In this document: positions 1 to 8,040 of the stretch, piece by piece
How positions within the stretch are numbered: position 1 is the stretch's first letter
How the letters are laid out: each line of letters begins with the position of its first letter
DNA from: Elizabethkingia miricola
GTDB lineage: Bacteria > Bacteroidota > Bacteroidia > Flavobacteriales > Weeksellaceae
Assembly (NCBI RefSeq): GCF_001675285.1
Contig: NZ_LSGQ01000003.1
Coordinates: 310,001-374,000, forward strand
DNA: 64,000 bases
Reading direction: 5' to 3'
Notes under the pieces: model-generated
What the model saw: only the letters and a program-made list of their open reading frames with translations
The model's database searches: none
What the model was told of the DNA's origin: nothing
Translations under genes and position numbers: made by a program

Positions 1-797
1 TTGGTATGTCTTTAACAACATTTGATACCAATGTATTAAAAGTTACGGATGATACTGATGAAGTATTCTTAGGTGGTTATACTTTTGCTGGAGTATATGC
101 CAAAAAAGGAGAAGGAATTATTTTAAAAGGGACTGGATATCAGAGAGATCCCCAAGGTCGAATTATTGTGAATTCGGTTACAGGAGATCCTTTATATACG
201 AGTACGCTACAGAGTTATGGAAAAGTTGACCCTAAGTATAAATTAGGATTTACAACAGGTTTAAATTATAAAGGCTTCCAGTTAAGTGCAGTATTAGAGT
301 ATAGTAAAGGGGGGAAATTTTTTGCCGGAGCTAAGAATGGATTCGCATTCTCTGGAGAGCTTTTGGAATCTGCTGATTTTGATAGAACCAAAGGAGGTTT
401 CGTAATGCCAAATTCTGTTTATAAAGATGCTTCAGGAAATTATGTTCCAAATACCACAGTGAAGACAGGGGGGGATAGTTATTCTGGTGTTTCTTCATAT
501 TATTCTAATGTTTATACAAATATTGCAGATAACTTTATTATAGATGCTACAGTATTTAGAATTCGGGAAATAGCACTAAGTTATTCTTTCCCGGCAGAGG
601 TTATTAAGCCAATTGGTTTGACAGGATTTACTATCGGAATACACGCAAGAAATCCATTTACTAAACTAGCAAAAGGAAATGATAATTATAATGATCCTGA
701 TACTTCATTTACAAATGGTAATGCACAAGGGCTTAGTACATCAAGTCAGTATCCGGTGTTGAAGTCTTATGGTGTTAGTCTTAATTTAAATTTTTAA
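1..797 (+). CDS. SusC/RagA-family TonB-dependent receptor, C-terminal part (5' truncated by window)
   Basis: The reading frame is open from the first bases and ends in TAA at 795-797, so this is the last ~265 residues of a longer outer-membrane receptor. Visible features are typical of the end of a SusC beta-barrel: a segment KYKLGFTTGLNYKGFQLSAV (a barrel strand with the usual 'Y-K-G-F' turn), aromatic-rich repeats, a 'FRIREIALSYSFPAEV' stretch and a final strand ending in an aromatic residue (SLNLNF). SusC proteins import oligosaccharides or peptides with a SusD lipoprotein lid, and the SusD gene follows after 11 bp. The N-terminus, plug and substrate cannot be judged from this window. The ATG at 6-8 is an internal methionine, not the start. 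Confidence 0.9.
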   Translation, partial: GMSLTTFDTNVLKVTDDTDEVFLGGYTFAGVYAKKGEGIILKGTGYQRDPQGRIIVNSVTGDPLYTSTLQSYGKVDPKYKLGFTTGLNYKGFQLSAVLEYSKGGKFFAGAKNGFAFSGELLESADFDRTKGGFVMPNSVYKDASGNYVPNTTVKTGGDSYSGVSSYYSNVYTNIADNFIIDATVFRIREIALSYSFPAEVIKPIGLTGFTIGIHARNPFTKLAKGNDNYNDPDTSFTNGNAQGLSTSSQYPVLKSYGVSLNLNF

Positions 798-808
798 TTA
801 GAATCGTT

Positions 809-2368
809 ATGAAAAAAATATTTTTAATAGCAGGAGCAGTCTTTTCAATATATTCATGCAGTCGTCTGGATGATAATATGTCACCCAATGCCGTTCCTGA
901 TGGAAATGTTCCAGCAAGACAAAAATTAGCAGCAGCCGAAACGTCAACTTTTGATGCTCAGACTGGTGACCTGATTGAGCTTTCAAATTTCTGGATGAAT
1001 ACAACAGCAGGGAATAATTATCAATGGGCAAATGTTTATCCTAACGAAAGCTCATTAAATTTGAACAGTGCTTTCAGAAATCAACTATGGAATAATACTT
1101 ATCTTTCAGTAGCTAACCTTCAGGCAATTATTGATGGGTCTTCGGCAAAAAGTTTGCCTTTACATGTGGCTATAGCAAAGATCTTAAAAGCTAATTACTT
1201 GCATTATATTGTAGATTTTTATTCAGATGCACCTTATTTTGATGCATTTAAGCAGCAATCAAATTTAGCTCCAAAATATGATAAAGGTGAAGCAATTTAT
1301 ATGGACCTTATTAAAGGAGTAAATGAAGCTATAGATGCTATAGATAATACTCCGGTAAATAATGATAACCAAGTAAAAGCGAGTGAAGATGTTATCTTTG
1401 GAGGTAGTGCACAAATAGCTAAATGGAGACAATTTGCAAATTCTATCAAGCTAAGAATGTTGTTGAGAATGTCTAATGCTACTGATGGAACAGTTAAGTC
1501 ATTTGTTGCGAGTGAATTAGTGAAATTAAATAGTGATAAAGTTCCTTTTGCAACAAGATTTGTTACTTATAATGTGACTATTAATCCTGGTTATAATGCA
1601 GGAAGTAATCAGGGGTTGAATCCTTTCTTTAGACGATATGGAGCTGTAGATGTTTCAGGTACAGATAATGATACATATACACAGATTAGGGTGTCAGAGC
1701 ACTACGCTAAGTTAATAAACGGAGATGCTTCAAAGCCTACTGTAGGAATTGTAGATCCGAGAGGAGTAAAACAATTTATAGCTATTGATGGTGAGTTGGT
1801 GGGAACGCCACAAGGTAATGGAAAAATTGCAGGGGCATCTCAGGATGATTTTTCAGCTCTTGGCGGTAATCTGAACAGATCTGCGTCTAATGCTCTTGGT
1901 GGGCTTGATAACGGATATCTAATGTTAGCATCAGAAGGTAATTTCTTATTAGCTGAGGCAGCAATTGTATACCCTCAATATTTCTCAAATGGTAAAACAT
2001 ATTTCGAACAAGGAATTAGAGATTCATTTACTTTTTGGGGGTTAACCAGTGCTCAGGCAGCTACTTATATAACAGCAATTAATGGTAATACTCACTTAGG
2101 ATGGGATGCGGCAGGTAACAAACTAGAACCTTTACAGTATCAAAGATTATTTGCGTTAGCAAATTATCGTCCTATGGAAACTTATCTTAATTATATTAAA
2201 ACAGGATTCCCGGAAACTCCGTTGGCTAGTAATGCACAGCAGCCGCGTAAGCCTTACAGGTTAATTTATCCGGTTTCAGAATATACAGGAAATTCATCAA
2301 ATGTTCCTAATATTAGTGCAGCAGATTGTTTTACTAAAAATCAGACAACTCCATTCTGGTTAAGATAA
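809..2368 (+). CDS. SusD/RagB-like outer-membrane lipoprotein (SusD-like_2 type)
   Basis: A 519-residue partner of the preceding SusC. It begins with a lipoprotein signal peptide (MKKIFLIAGAVFSIYSC, lipobox cysteine at residue 17), followed by the helical TPR-rich fold of the SusD family: 'DFYSDAPYFDAFK', 'YDKGEAIYMDLIKGVNEAID' and 'KWRQFANSIKLRMLLRMS' are the family's conserved helices. The late 'ASEGNFLLAEAAIV' helix and the C-terminal 'YQRLFALANYRPMETY' also fit. The protein would sit on the cell surface as the substrate-binding lid of the SusC barrel. It is co-transcribed with SusC and followed by a hairpin terminator. The substrate is unknown. Confidence 0.9.
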   Translation: MKKIFLIAGAVFSIYSCSRLDDNMSPNAVPDGNVPARQKLAAAETSTFDAQTGDLIELSNFWMNTTAGNNYQWANVYPNESSLNLNSAFRNQLWNNTYLSVANLQAIIDGSSAKSLPLHVAIAKILKANYLHYIVDFYSDAPYFDAFKQQSNLAPKYDKGEAIYMDLIKGVNEAIDAIDNTPVNNDNQVKASEDVIFGGSAQIAKWRQFANSIKLRMLLRMSNATDGTVKSFVASELVKLNSDKVPFATRFVTYNVTINPGYNAGSNQGLNPFFRRYGAVDVSGTDNDTYTQIRVSEHYAKLINGDASKPTVGIVDPRGVKQFIAIDGELVGTPQGNGKIAGASQDDFSALGGNLNRSASNALGGLDNGYLMLASEGNFLLAEAAIVYPQYFSNGKTYFEQGIRDSFTFWGLTSAQAATYITAINGNTHLGWDAAGNKLEPLQYQRLFALANYRPMETYLNYIKTGFPETPLASNAQQPRKPYRLIYPVSEYTGNSSNVPNISAADCFTKNQTTPFWLR

Positions 2369-2390
2369 CAATATTAATAATATATAAAAA

Positions 2391-2425
2391 AATAACTTTC
2401 TCCACGGAGAAAGTTATTTTTTTAT
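2391..2425. terminator. bidirectional intrinsic terminator
   Basis: The inverted repeat AATAACTTTCTCC / GGAGAAAGTTATT (2391-2418) is followed by a T run. It lies between the SusD gene and the convergent minus-strand gene ending at 2441, so it can serve both. Confidence 0.8.
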
Positions 2426-2440
2426 TAGTAGTATAAAATT

Positions 2441-2965
2441 TTATTTTTTATCCTGAGGTAATTTATAATACTCTTGAGAGAGTTTATTATTTTCTTCGGC
2501 ATTTTGTTTAAGATAGCTGTTTAGTTTGTCAATTTCATGATTAATGCTTGCAAGTTTTTTTGATGATTCTGTATACTTGTTTGATGTTTTATCAGATATT
2601 TGTGATAAATCTTTTTCTATAATCAGCTTTTTTGTTGTCAGCTTTTCCATTTCTTTGTCTAATTGGATTTTATCTTGTTCATTAAGATAAATGAAATTTA
2701 AAACTTGTTCTTTTAATTTTTTTGGTTTGTCTCCAAGACTTTCTTTTACTTTTAGGTAATCATTATAATTAGATAACTCTGCATAATTTTTATCTCTATT
2801 ACGGTTAATGTAATTTTGGTTTCTCTGATTTTCTATTACTGTATTACTAGCAGTAGGTGCAATTGGTCCTTGAACTGTGGTTGTCCAGGTTCCGACTCCT
2901 GATGCTTGCCCATATGCTCCAATAAAAGAAGCGAATATTAATAAGATTGTGATGTTGTGTTTCAT
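2441..2965 (-). CDS. secreted coiled-coil protein of unknown function
   Basis: A 174-residue protein with a clear Sec signal peptide (MKHNITILLIFASFIGAYGQ, probably cut after AYG or GQA). A low-complexity Asn/Thr region with 'NQRNQNYINRNRDKNYAELS' follows. From about residue 75 to the end it is dominated by Lys, Glu, Gln and Leu in a heptad-like pattern (DKIQLDKEMEKLTTKKLIIE and similar), which predicts a long coiled coil. I do not recognise the family. It stands alone between two SusC/SusD loci and is convergent with the first, so there is no operon evidence for a role in uptake. A periplasmic structural or cell-envelope role is only a guess. Confidence 0.65.
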   Translation of the reverse strand: MKHNITILLIFASFIGAYGQASGVGTWTTTVQGPIAPTASNTVIENQRNQNYINRNRDKNYAELSNYNDYLKVKESLGDKPKKLKEQVLNFIYLNEQDKIQLDKEMEKLTTKKLIIEKDLSQISDKTSNKYTESSKKLASINHEIDKLNSYLKQNAEENNKLSQEYYKLPQDKK

Positions 2966-3150
2966 AATTTTTTATTTAATGATTACCCAAATTTATAATA
3001 AATATTGTTTGTAAATGACATTTTATTAATAAAGTATAATTTATAAAATTAATGTAAAAAAGATAGGGTTCTATGAAGTTTTCTGATTTTCTATTCCCGG
3101 ATAAATTCATACTGTTTGTGAAAAAGTTAATTTATTGTTAATTTTTTATT

Positions 3151-3180
3151 TTGTCATGTTAATAAACTTTTACATATTTG
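3151..3180 (+). promoter_or_regulatory. Bacteroidota-type promoter of the second SusC/SusD operon
   Basis: TTG at 3151-3153 lies 19 bp upstream of CATATTTG (3173-3180), a one-mismatch version of the TAnnTTTG -7 element. It is placed about 24 bp before the SusC start in an otherwise gene-free AT-rich stretch. Confidence 0.5.
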
Positions 3181-3203
3181 TAAAAGTTAAAATTTAATTT
3201 GAT

Positions 3204-6200
3204 ATGAAGAAACTAACTAACAGTGTTTTGGTAGTGGTTTTGTCTTCTTCTTTTGTATTTGTCAATGCTCAGAAGAAACAAGACTCTGCAAAAACAAAAG
3301 ATATTGAGGGGGTTGTAGTGACTGCTCTTGGTATTAAAAGAGAGAAAAAATCCTTGGGATATGCTTCTCAAGAAGTAAAAGCAGATGCTCTAACGGGTGG
3401 AACAACCAATACTGGAAATATTGCTTCTCAGCTTTCGGGTAAGGTTGCAGGTTTAACTGTAAATACTAATGCAAACTTTGGAGGAAGTGCTAGTATGGTA
3501 ATTAGAGGAGTGAAATCTCTTGGAGGGAGTAGCCCTCTAATTGTAATAGATGGATCCCCTGTTAATAACTCCAGTACTTTTGCAACAAGATATGATTTAG
3601 GAAATGCTCTTTCAGACATTAGCCAGGATGATATAGAGTCAATTAACGTTCTGAAAGGAGCAGCTGCCTCTGCATTATATGGTGAAAGAGGACTTAATGG
3701 AGTTATTGTTATTACAACTAAAAATGGAAAAGGTAAAGATGATACTTCTTGGGGAGTTACACTGAATAGCAGTATCCAGGCTGGTTTTATTGATAAATCT
3801 ACTTTCCCGGAATATCAAACAAGCTATGGTGCAGGAAATAAAGGTTCTGGCAAACCTAATTCATGGTATTACGGAACAGCTCCGGATGGTAAATATTATG
3901 CAAACTTCGGTGAAGATGCATCATGGGGACCAGCTTTTGACCCAAATCAATTAGTATATCAATGGGATTCTTTTCTTCCTACCAGTCCTAATTACGGAAA
4001 AGCAACTCCTTGGGTCGCTGCTAAGAATGGACCAATTAAGTTTTTGCAAAATCCGATAACTTATGTGAACAGTATATCATTAGAGAAAGGAACAAAAGGA
4101 CTAAACTTTATGCTAAGTTATGATAATATGCTTTCTAATGGTTTATATCCAAACTCTGATTTGAAAAAAAATACAGTTTCCACTAAGGTTAATTATGATT
4201 TTACTCCGAAATTGCATTCTACAGTATATGCAACACTAACACTTCAGAATACTGTAGGTAGAAATGAAACCGGATATAGTGGTGGTAACCTGATGAGTTT
4301 GTTCAGACAATGGTGGCAAACTAATGTGGATGTTTTAGCACAAAGAGATGCTTATTTCAATAATAATGAGCAAAATATTAGCTGGAATAGAAAATCAGCT
4401 ACTGATGGTACAGCAGCTTACCACAACAATCCTTATTTTCAGCGTTATCAGAATTATCAGAGTGATGATAGAACAAGAATATTCAGTTATGCATCTCTTA
4501 CCTATGATGTAAGCAAGAATATATCTGTTACTGGTAAGGCAACTATAGACAATACAAATTTACTTTTCGAAAACAGAGTAGCTGTTGGTTCTGTTCCATT
4601 GAGGTTTGGTACTGGTAATAATCCAGTTGGCTCCGGATATGAGAGAAACAATATTACCTCAAGAGAGATTAACCTTGATTTGATAGTGAATTATAAGTTT
4701 AATATTACTGATAATATTGGTATATCGGGAGTTGTGGGAGCTAATAATAGAAGAAACAATTATAGCTCTATTTATAATTCTACTGAAGGAGGATTGACTG
4801 TTCCGGGGTTGTATAACCTAGGGAATTCTAGATCACCAGTATTAGCTCCATTAGAAACAGAGTATCGTACGCAGACACAAGGTCTTTATGTGACGACTTC
4901 TTTGGACTTTTACAAGACATATTATATAGATGCTACATACAGAAGGGATAATAGTTCTACACTACCAGCAAATGCTGCCAGATATAGTTATCCTTCAATA
5001 ACGGGTGCTGTTATTCTTTCTCAGCTTATAAAAACTAACTGGTTAAATTTCTGGAAAATAAGAGGTAATTATGCAGAAGTAGGAGGAACAGCGGATCCAT
5101 ATCAATTAATGCCTTATTATGTAGCTGCCGGATCATTCTCAGGAGTTCCAATGTTTGGAAGCCAAACAGTGTTGCCAAATGCAAATTTAAAGCCCCAAAG
5201 ATCGAAAGAATTTGAATTTGGTACAGAAGCTCAATTATTTAACAACAGGCTAACCTTTGATGTTGCTTATTACAAAACTAAAACATTAAATCAAATTATA
5301 TCATTGCCGATTTCTTCAGGTGCAGGGTTATTATCTGCAGTAGTTAATGCTGGAAGAATTGACAACTATGGAGTTGAAGTTCAGTTAGGTGTTGTGCCTG
5401 TAAGAAATAATAAATTCACTTGGAATGTTGATTTCAACTGGGGGCAGAATAGAAATAAAGTAGTTGATTTATTAGAAGGTATTTCGAACTATCAACTTGG
5501 AACGTTCCAGGGAGGTGTTTCGTTAAATGCGACGAAGGGAGAAACTTGGGGAACTCTAAGAGGAGGAGATTTTACCTATGACGCAAATGGAAATAAATTG
5601 ATTGACCCAAAAACGGGAGCTTATATTGTCAATCCAAATCAGGTTATAGGAAATGTAATGCCTAAATGGACTGGAGGTGTAAGAAACACTTTTAAATATG
5701 GTAATTTATCCTTCGGATTCTTAATTGATGTTAGAAAAGGAGGGGATATTTATTCAAATGATATGTATTATGGGTTAGCTACAGGTATGTATAAAGAGAC
5801 AGGTGATTACAGAAATCAGCCACAAGTTCTTCCTGGTGTTAATCCAGATGGAAAAGTAAATACAACGCCTGTTGTAGTTGCAAATAACAGTCCATATGAT
5901 GGATATGGAGTAATGCCTCAGTCTAGATTTATTTATGATGGATCGTTCATAAAATTAAGAGAGGCAAATATTTCTTATAGCCTTCCAAAATCTGTCTTAA
6001 AAGGAACATTCCTAAATGAATTAAGACTTTCTTTAGTTGGACGTAATTTGTGGATTATTCATAAAAATCTTCCTTATGCAGATCCTGAAGCAATGGTCGG
6101 CGGAGGTGTCTCTACAGGTGCTACAAATGGTACAAATTCAGTGAGAGGTTATGGTTATTCAGTTGGTTCTTTACCAGCAACCAGAGATATCGGATTTAGC

Positions 6201-6218
6201 ATAACTGCAAAATTTTAA
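3204..6218 (+). CDS. SusC/RagA-family TonB-linked outer-membrane protein
   Basis: A complete 1004-residue outer-membrane transporter. It has an N-terminal signal peptide (MKKLTNSVLVVVLSSSFVFVNAQ), then a TonB-box-like segment 'DIEGVVVTALGIKREKKSLG'. The plug carries 'PLIVIDGSPVNN', 'ESINVLKGAAASALYGERG' and 'NGVIVITTKNGK', which are hallmark SusC motifs. The long beta-barrel runs to a terminal Phe (DIGFSITAKF). It lacks the N-terminal carboxypeptidase-regulatory-like domain that many SusC proteins carry; the plug starts directly after the signal peptide. It imports its substrate with the SusD protein encoded 19 bp downstream, powered by TonB/ExbBD encoded elsewhere. The substrate is not evident because no hydrolase or peptidase is linked to the pair. 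Confidence 0.95.
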   Translation: MKKLTNSVLVVVLSSSFVFVNAQKKQDSAKTKDIEGVVVTALGIKREKKSLGYASQEVKADALTGGTTNTGNIASQLSGKVAGLTVNTNANFGGSASMVIRGVKSLGGSSPLIVIDGSPVNNSSTFATRYDLGNALSDISQDDIESINVLKGAAASALYGERGLNGVIVITTKNGKGKDDTSWGVTLNSSIQAGFIDKSTFPEYQTSYGAGNKGSGKPNSWYYGTAPDGKYYANFGEDASWGPAFDPNQLVYQWDSFLPTSPNYGKATPWVAAKNGPIKFLQNPITYVNSISLEKGTKGLNFMLSYDNMLSNGLYPNSDLKKNTVSTKVNYDFTPKLHSTVYATLTLQNTVGRNETGYSGGNLMSLFRQWWQTNVDVLAQRDAYFNNNEQNISWNRKSATDGTAAYHNNPYFQRYQNYQSDDRTRIFSYASLTYDVSKNISVTGKATIDNTNLLFENRVAVGSVPLRFGTGNNPVGSGYERNNITSREINLDLIVNYKFNITDNIGISGVVGANNRRNNYSSIYNSTEGGLTVPGLYNLGNSRSPVLAPLETEYRTQTQGLYVTTSLDFYKTYYIDATYRRDNSSTLPANAARYSYPSITGAVILSQLIKTNWLNFWKIRGNYAEVGGTADPYQLMPYYVAAGSFSGVPMFGSQTVLPNANLKPQRSKEFEFGTEAQLFNNRLTFDVAYYKTKTLNQIISLPISSGAGLLSAVVNAGRIDNYGVEVQLGVVPVRNNKFTWNVDFNWGQNRNKVVDLLEGISNYQLGTFQGGVSLNATKGETWGTLRGGDFTYDANGNKLIDPKTGAYIVNPNQVIGNVMPKWTGGVRNTFKYGNLSFGFLIDVRKGGDIYSNDMYYGLATGMYKETGDYRNQPQVLPGVNPDGKVNTTPVVVANNSPYDGYGVMPQSRFIYDGSFIKLREANISYSLPKSVLKGTFLNELRLSLVGRNLWIIHKNLPYADPEAMVGGGVSTGATNGTNSVRGYGYSVGSLPATRDIGFSITAKF

Positions 6219-6237
6219 TGATTTATAAATAGAAAAC

Positions 6238-7680
6238 ATGAAAAAAATAATAAATATAGTATCTGTACTTGCTGTGGTGTTATCCATTACCTCTTGCGAA
6301 GGAGATATATCATCTATGAACACAGATCCTAAGCACCCATCAGTACTGCCTTCAGGATCCTTATTAGCGATGGGAACAAATCAGGAGTTTTATTATATGT
6401 ATTCAGGAAGTGTATTTAATAATAACTATAGATTTTTCACACAACAATGGTCTGAAGTAACTTATACCGATGAGTCTAACTACAATTTAACAACGAATAA
6501 TCAATCAAGGGCCCATTATAACAGAATGATGGTATATACACTTAATAACTTTAATCAAGGTATGAAGAATCTTGAAGGAGAAGTGAATACGCCGGCAGTG
6601 AAGAATAATAAATGGGTAACACTAGAGTTATCTTCTATTTATACCTGGGAAAATCTTGTAGATACTTTTGGAGATGTACCTTATACAGAAGCCTTAAATG
6701 CGGCTGGTAATGCATTTTCACCTAAATACGATGACGCAAAAGCGATATATATGGATTTATTCAAGAGAATTGATAATGCTATTGCAAAAATTGATCTCTC
6801 TGCTTCAGGATATACTTCAGAAGATTTAGTATATAAAGGCAACATGGGTAAATGGAAAAAAATGGCTAATTCATTAAAGCTAAGATTAGCTATGAATCTT
6901 GCAGATGTTGATCCTGCTACTTCTAAGAAATATGCGGAAGAAGCATATGCTTCAGGTCTTCTGACAGCGTCTGATAATTACCAGTTAACATTTGATGGAA
7001 CAACATTCTTTAATCCATTATATGATGACGTTATTGGGACTGGTAGATTTGATTTCGTTCCATCAGACAGAGTAATTAATTTAATGAATGCTAAAAATGA
7101 CCCAAGAAGAGCTGTATGGTTTTTACCTTTAAATGGGACAACAGATAAATATGCAGGAGGTATATATGGATCTTCTTCTTCTCCAGCATTACCTTCCCCT
7201 ACATTATCTGTATTCACTGGTTTCTTTACTAGTAAAACTGGCCCTGCTACTCTAATGAGCTATACTGAAGTTCAATTTCTTTTAGCTGAAGCAGCAGCTC
7301 GTGGTTATTCTGTTGGAGGAACAGCTGCCACTTATTATGCAAGTGCAGTTACAGCATCAATGACTGAAAGTGGTATAGGTTCTTCAGCAGCGGCATATTT
7401 AGTGGCAAATCCATTTGATGCTACAAACTGGCAGAAATCCATTGGTGAAGAAGCTTATATTGGTTTGTTTAATAAAGGCCTATCAACATGGAATTTTACA
7501 AGAAGATTGGATTATCCAAAGTCTTTGGTTAACCCACCAGCATCTAAAATTGATGGACTTCCGGTAAGAATGCCATATTCTGATCAGGAGTATACACTAA
7601 ACAAAACAAATGTTAGTGCTGCCGCTTCTAAGATTGGAGGAGATAAAGCGTCAACTAAACTTTTCTGGGATAAAAATTAA
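6238..7680 (+). CDS. SusD/RagB-like outer-membrane lipoprotein
   Basis: A 480-residue surface lipoprotein: signal peptide with lipobox 'LSITSC' (Cys at residue 20). The start of the mature protein, 'MNTDPKHPSVLPSGSLLAMG', has the 'NTDPN' motif typical of SusD-like_2 proteins. Conserved helices include 'VDTFGDVPYTEALN', 'YDDAKAIYMDLFKRIDNAIA', 'KWKKMANSLKLRLAMNLADV' and 'EVQFLLAEAAARGY'. It is translated from the same transcript as the preceding SusC and followed by a strong terminator. It is clearly a paralogue of the SusD at 809-2368, but with low apparent identity, so the two loci probably import different nutrients. Confidence 0.93.
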   Translation: MKKIINIVSVLAVVLSITSCEGDISSMNTDPKHPSVLPSGSLLAMGTNQEFYYMYSGSVFNNNYRFFTQQWSEVTYTDESNYNLTTNNQSRAHYNRMMVYTLNNFNQGMKNLEGEVNTPAVKNNKWVTLELSSIYTWENLVDTFGDVPYTEALNAAGNAFSPKYDDAKAIYMDLFKRIDNAIAKIDLSASGYTSEDLVYKGNMGKWKKMANSLKLRLAMNLADVDPATSKKYAEEAYASGLLTASDNYQLTFDGTTFFNPLYDDVIGTGRFDFVPSDRVINLMNAKNDPRRAVWFLPLNGTTDKYAGGIYGSSSSPALPSPTLSVFTGFFTSKTGPATLMSYTEVQFLLAEAAARGYSVGGTAATYYASAVTASMTESGIGSSAAAYLVANPFDATNWQKSIGEEAYIGLFNKGLSTWNFTRRLDYPKSLVNPPASKIDGLPVRMPYSDQEYTLNKTNVSAAASKIGGDKASTKLFWDKN

Positions 7681-7702
7681 TATTTATTTCAAACAATAAC
7701 TA

Positions 7703-7725
7703 AACCGCCTTCGGGCGGTTTTTTT
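7703..7725 (+). terminator. intrinsic terminator after SusC/SusD
   Basis: The hairpin AACCGCC-TTCG-GGCGGTT has a tetraloop and is followed by seven T residues. This is a canonical rho-independent terminator. Confidence 0.93.
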
Positions 7726-7764
7726 ATTTGTAAACTATAATTATTCAAAATTGTGTGAATTATT

Positions 7765-7798
7765 TTGTTGTTAGAAAATAAAACATGACATTTGTCAT
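7765..7798 (+). promoter_or_regulatory. promoter with overlapping palindrome, upstream of GG-leader peptide gene
   Basis: TTG (7765-7767) is spaced 19 bp from GACATTTG (7787-7794), one mismatch from TAnnTTTG. The -7 element is buried in the perfect palindrome ATGACA-TT-TGTCAT (7785-7798), a possible operator that would block the promoter when occupied. It lies about 25 bp before the peptide's ATG. Confidence 0.45.
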
Positions 7799-7822
7799 TT
7801 AAACCAAATAAAAAATATTATT

Positions 7823-7972
7823 ATGAAAAATCTAAAAGCATTAAATCGGGATGAATTAAGAGTTATAGGAGGTGGAATGGCACCAACATGTTGTCTTGGT
7901 TGGAACCCTGATACAAAAAAATGTAGATATGGATATGATCCTAATTGTTTAAATCCGGGATATCCAGGATGA
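7823..7972 (+). CDS. double-glycine leader peptide with Cys-rich tail (bacteriocin/RiPP-like precursor)
   Basis: A 49-codon gene. The N-terminus MKNLKALNRDELRVIGGG is a textbook double-glycine leader: amphipathic LxxLxxxEL pattern followed by IGGG. The expected processing site is after the first two Gly residues (16-17). The remaining ~31 residues hold four Cys (23, 24, 34, 42) and many Gly, Pro, Tyr and Trp residues, compatible with disulphides or a modified natural product. Leaders of this type in Bacteroidota are cut and exported by C39-peptidase ABC transporters, but none is encoded in this window. The gene has its own promoter and a strong terminator and is monocistronic. There is no strong Shine-Dalgarno motif, as usual in this phylum. 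The function (antimicrobial, signal or other) is not known. Confidence 0.75.
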   Translation: MKNLKALNRDELRVIGGGMAPTCCLGWNPDTKKCRYGYDPNCLNPGYPG

Positions 7973-7981
7973 TAAATTAAT

Positions 7982-8007
7982 AAGGCCTTATTGAAGGCCT
8001 TTTTTTA
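7982..8007 (+). terminator. intrinsic terminator of the GG-leader peptide gene
   Basis: AAGGCCTT-ATTG-AAGGCCTT is an 8-bp stem with a 4-nt loop, followed by a T run. It overlaps the -33 element of the argS promoter. Confidence 0.88.
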
Positions 8008-8020
8008 TTTCGTAAATTTG
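7991..8020 (+). promoter_or_regulatory. argS promoter
   Basis: TTG (7991-7993), 19 bp, then TAAATTTG (8013-8020) is an exact match to the Bacteroidota promoter form, with a ~20-nt leader before argS. The -33 element lies in the loop and 3' arm of the preceding terminator. Confidence 0.7.
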
Positions 8021-8040
8021 CAGCTACAACTATTTTAAGA

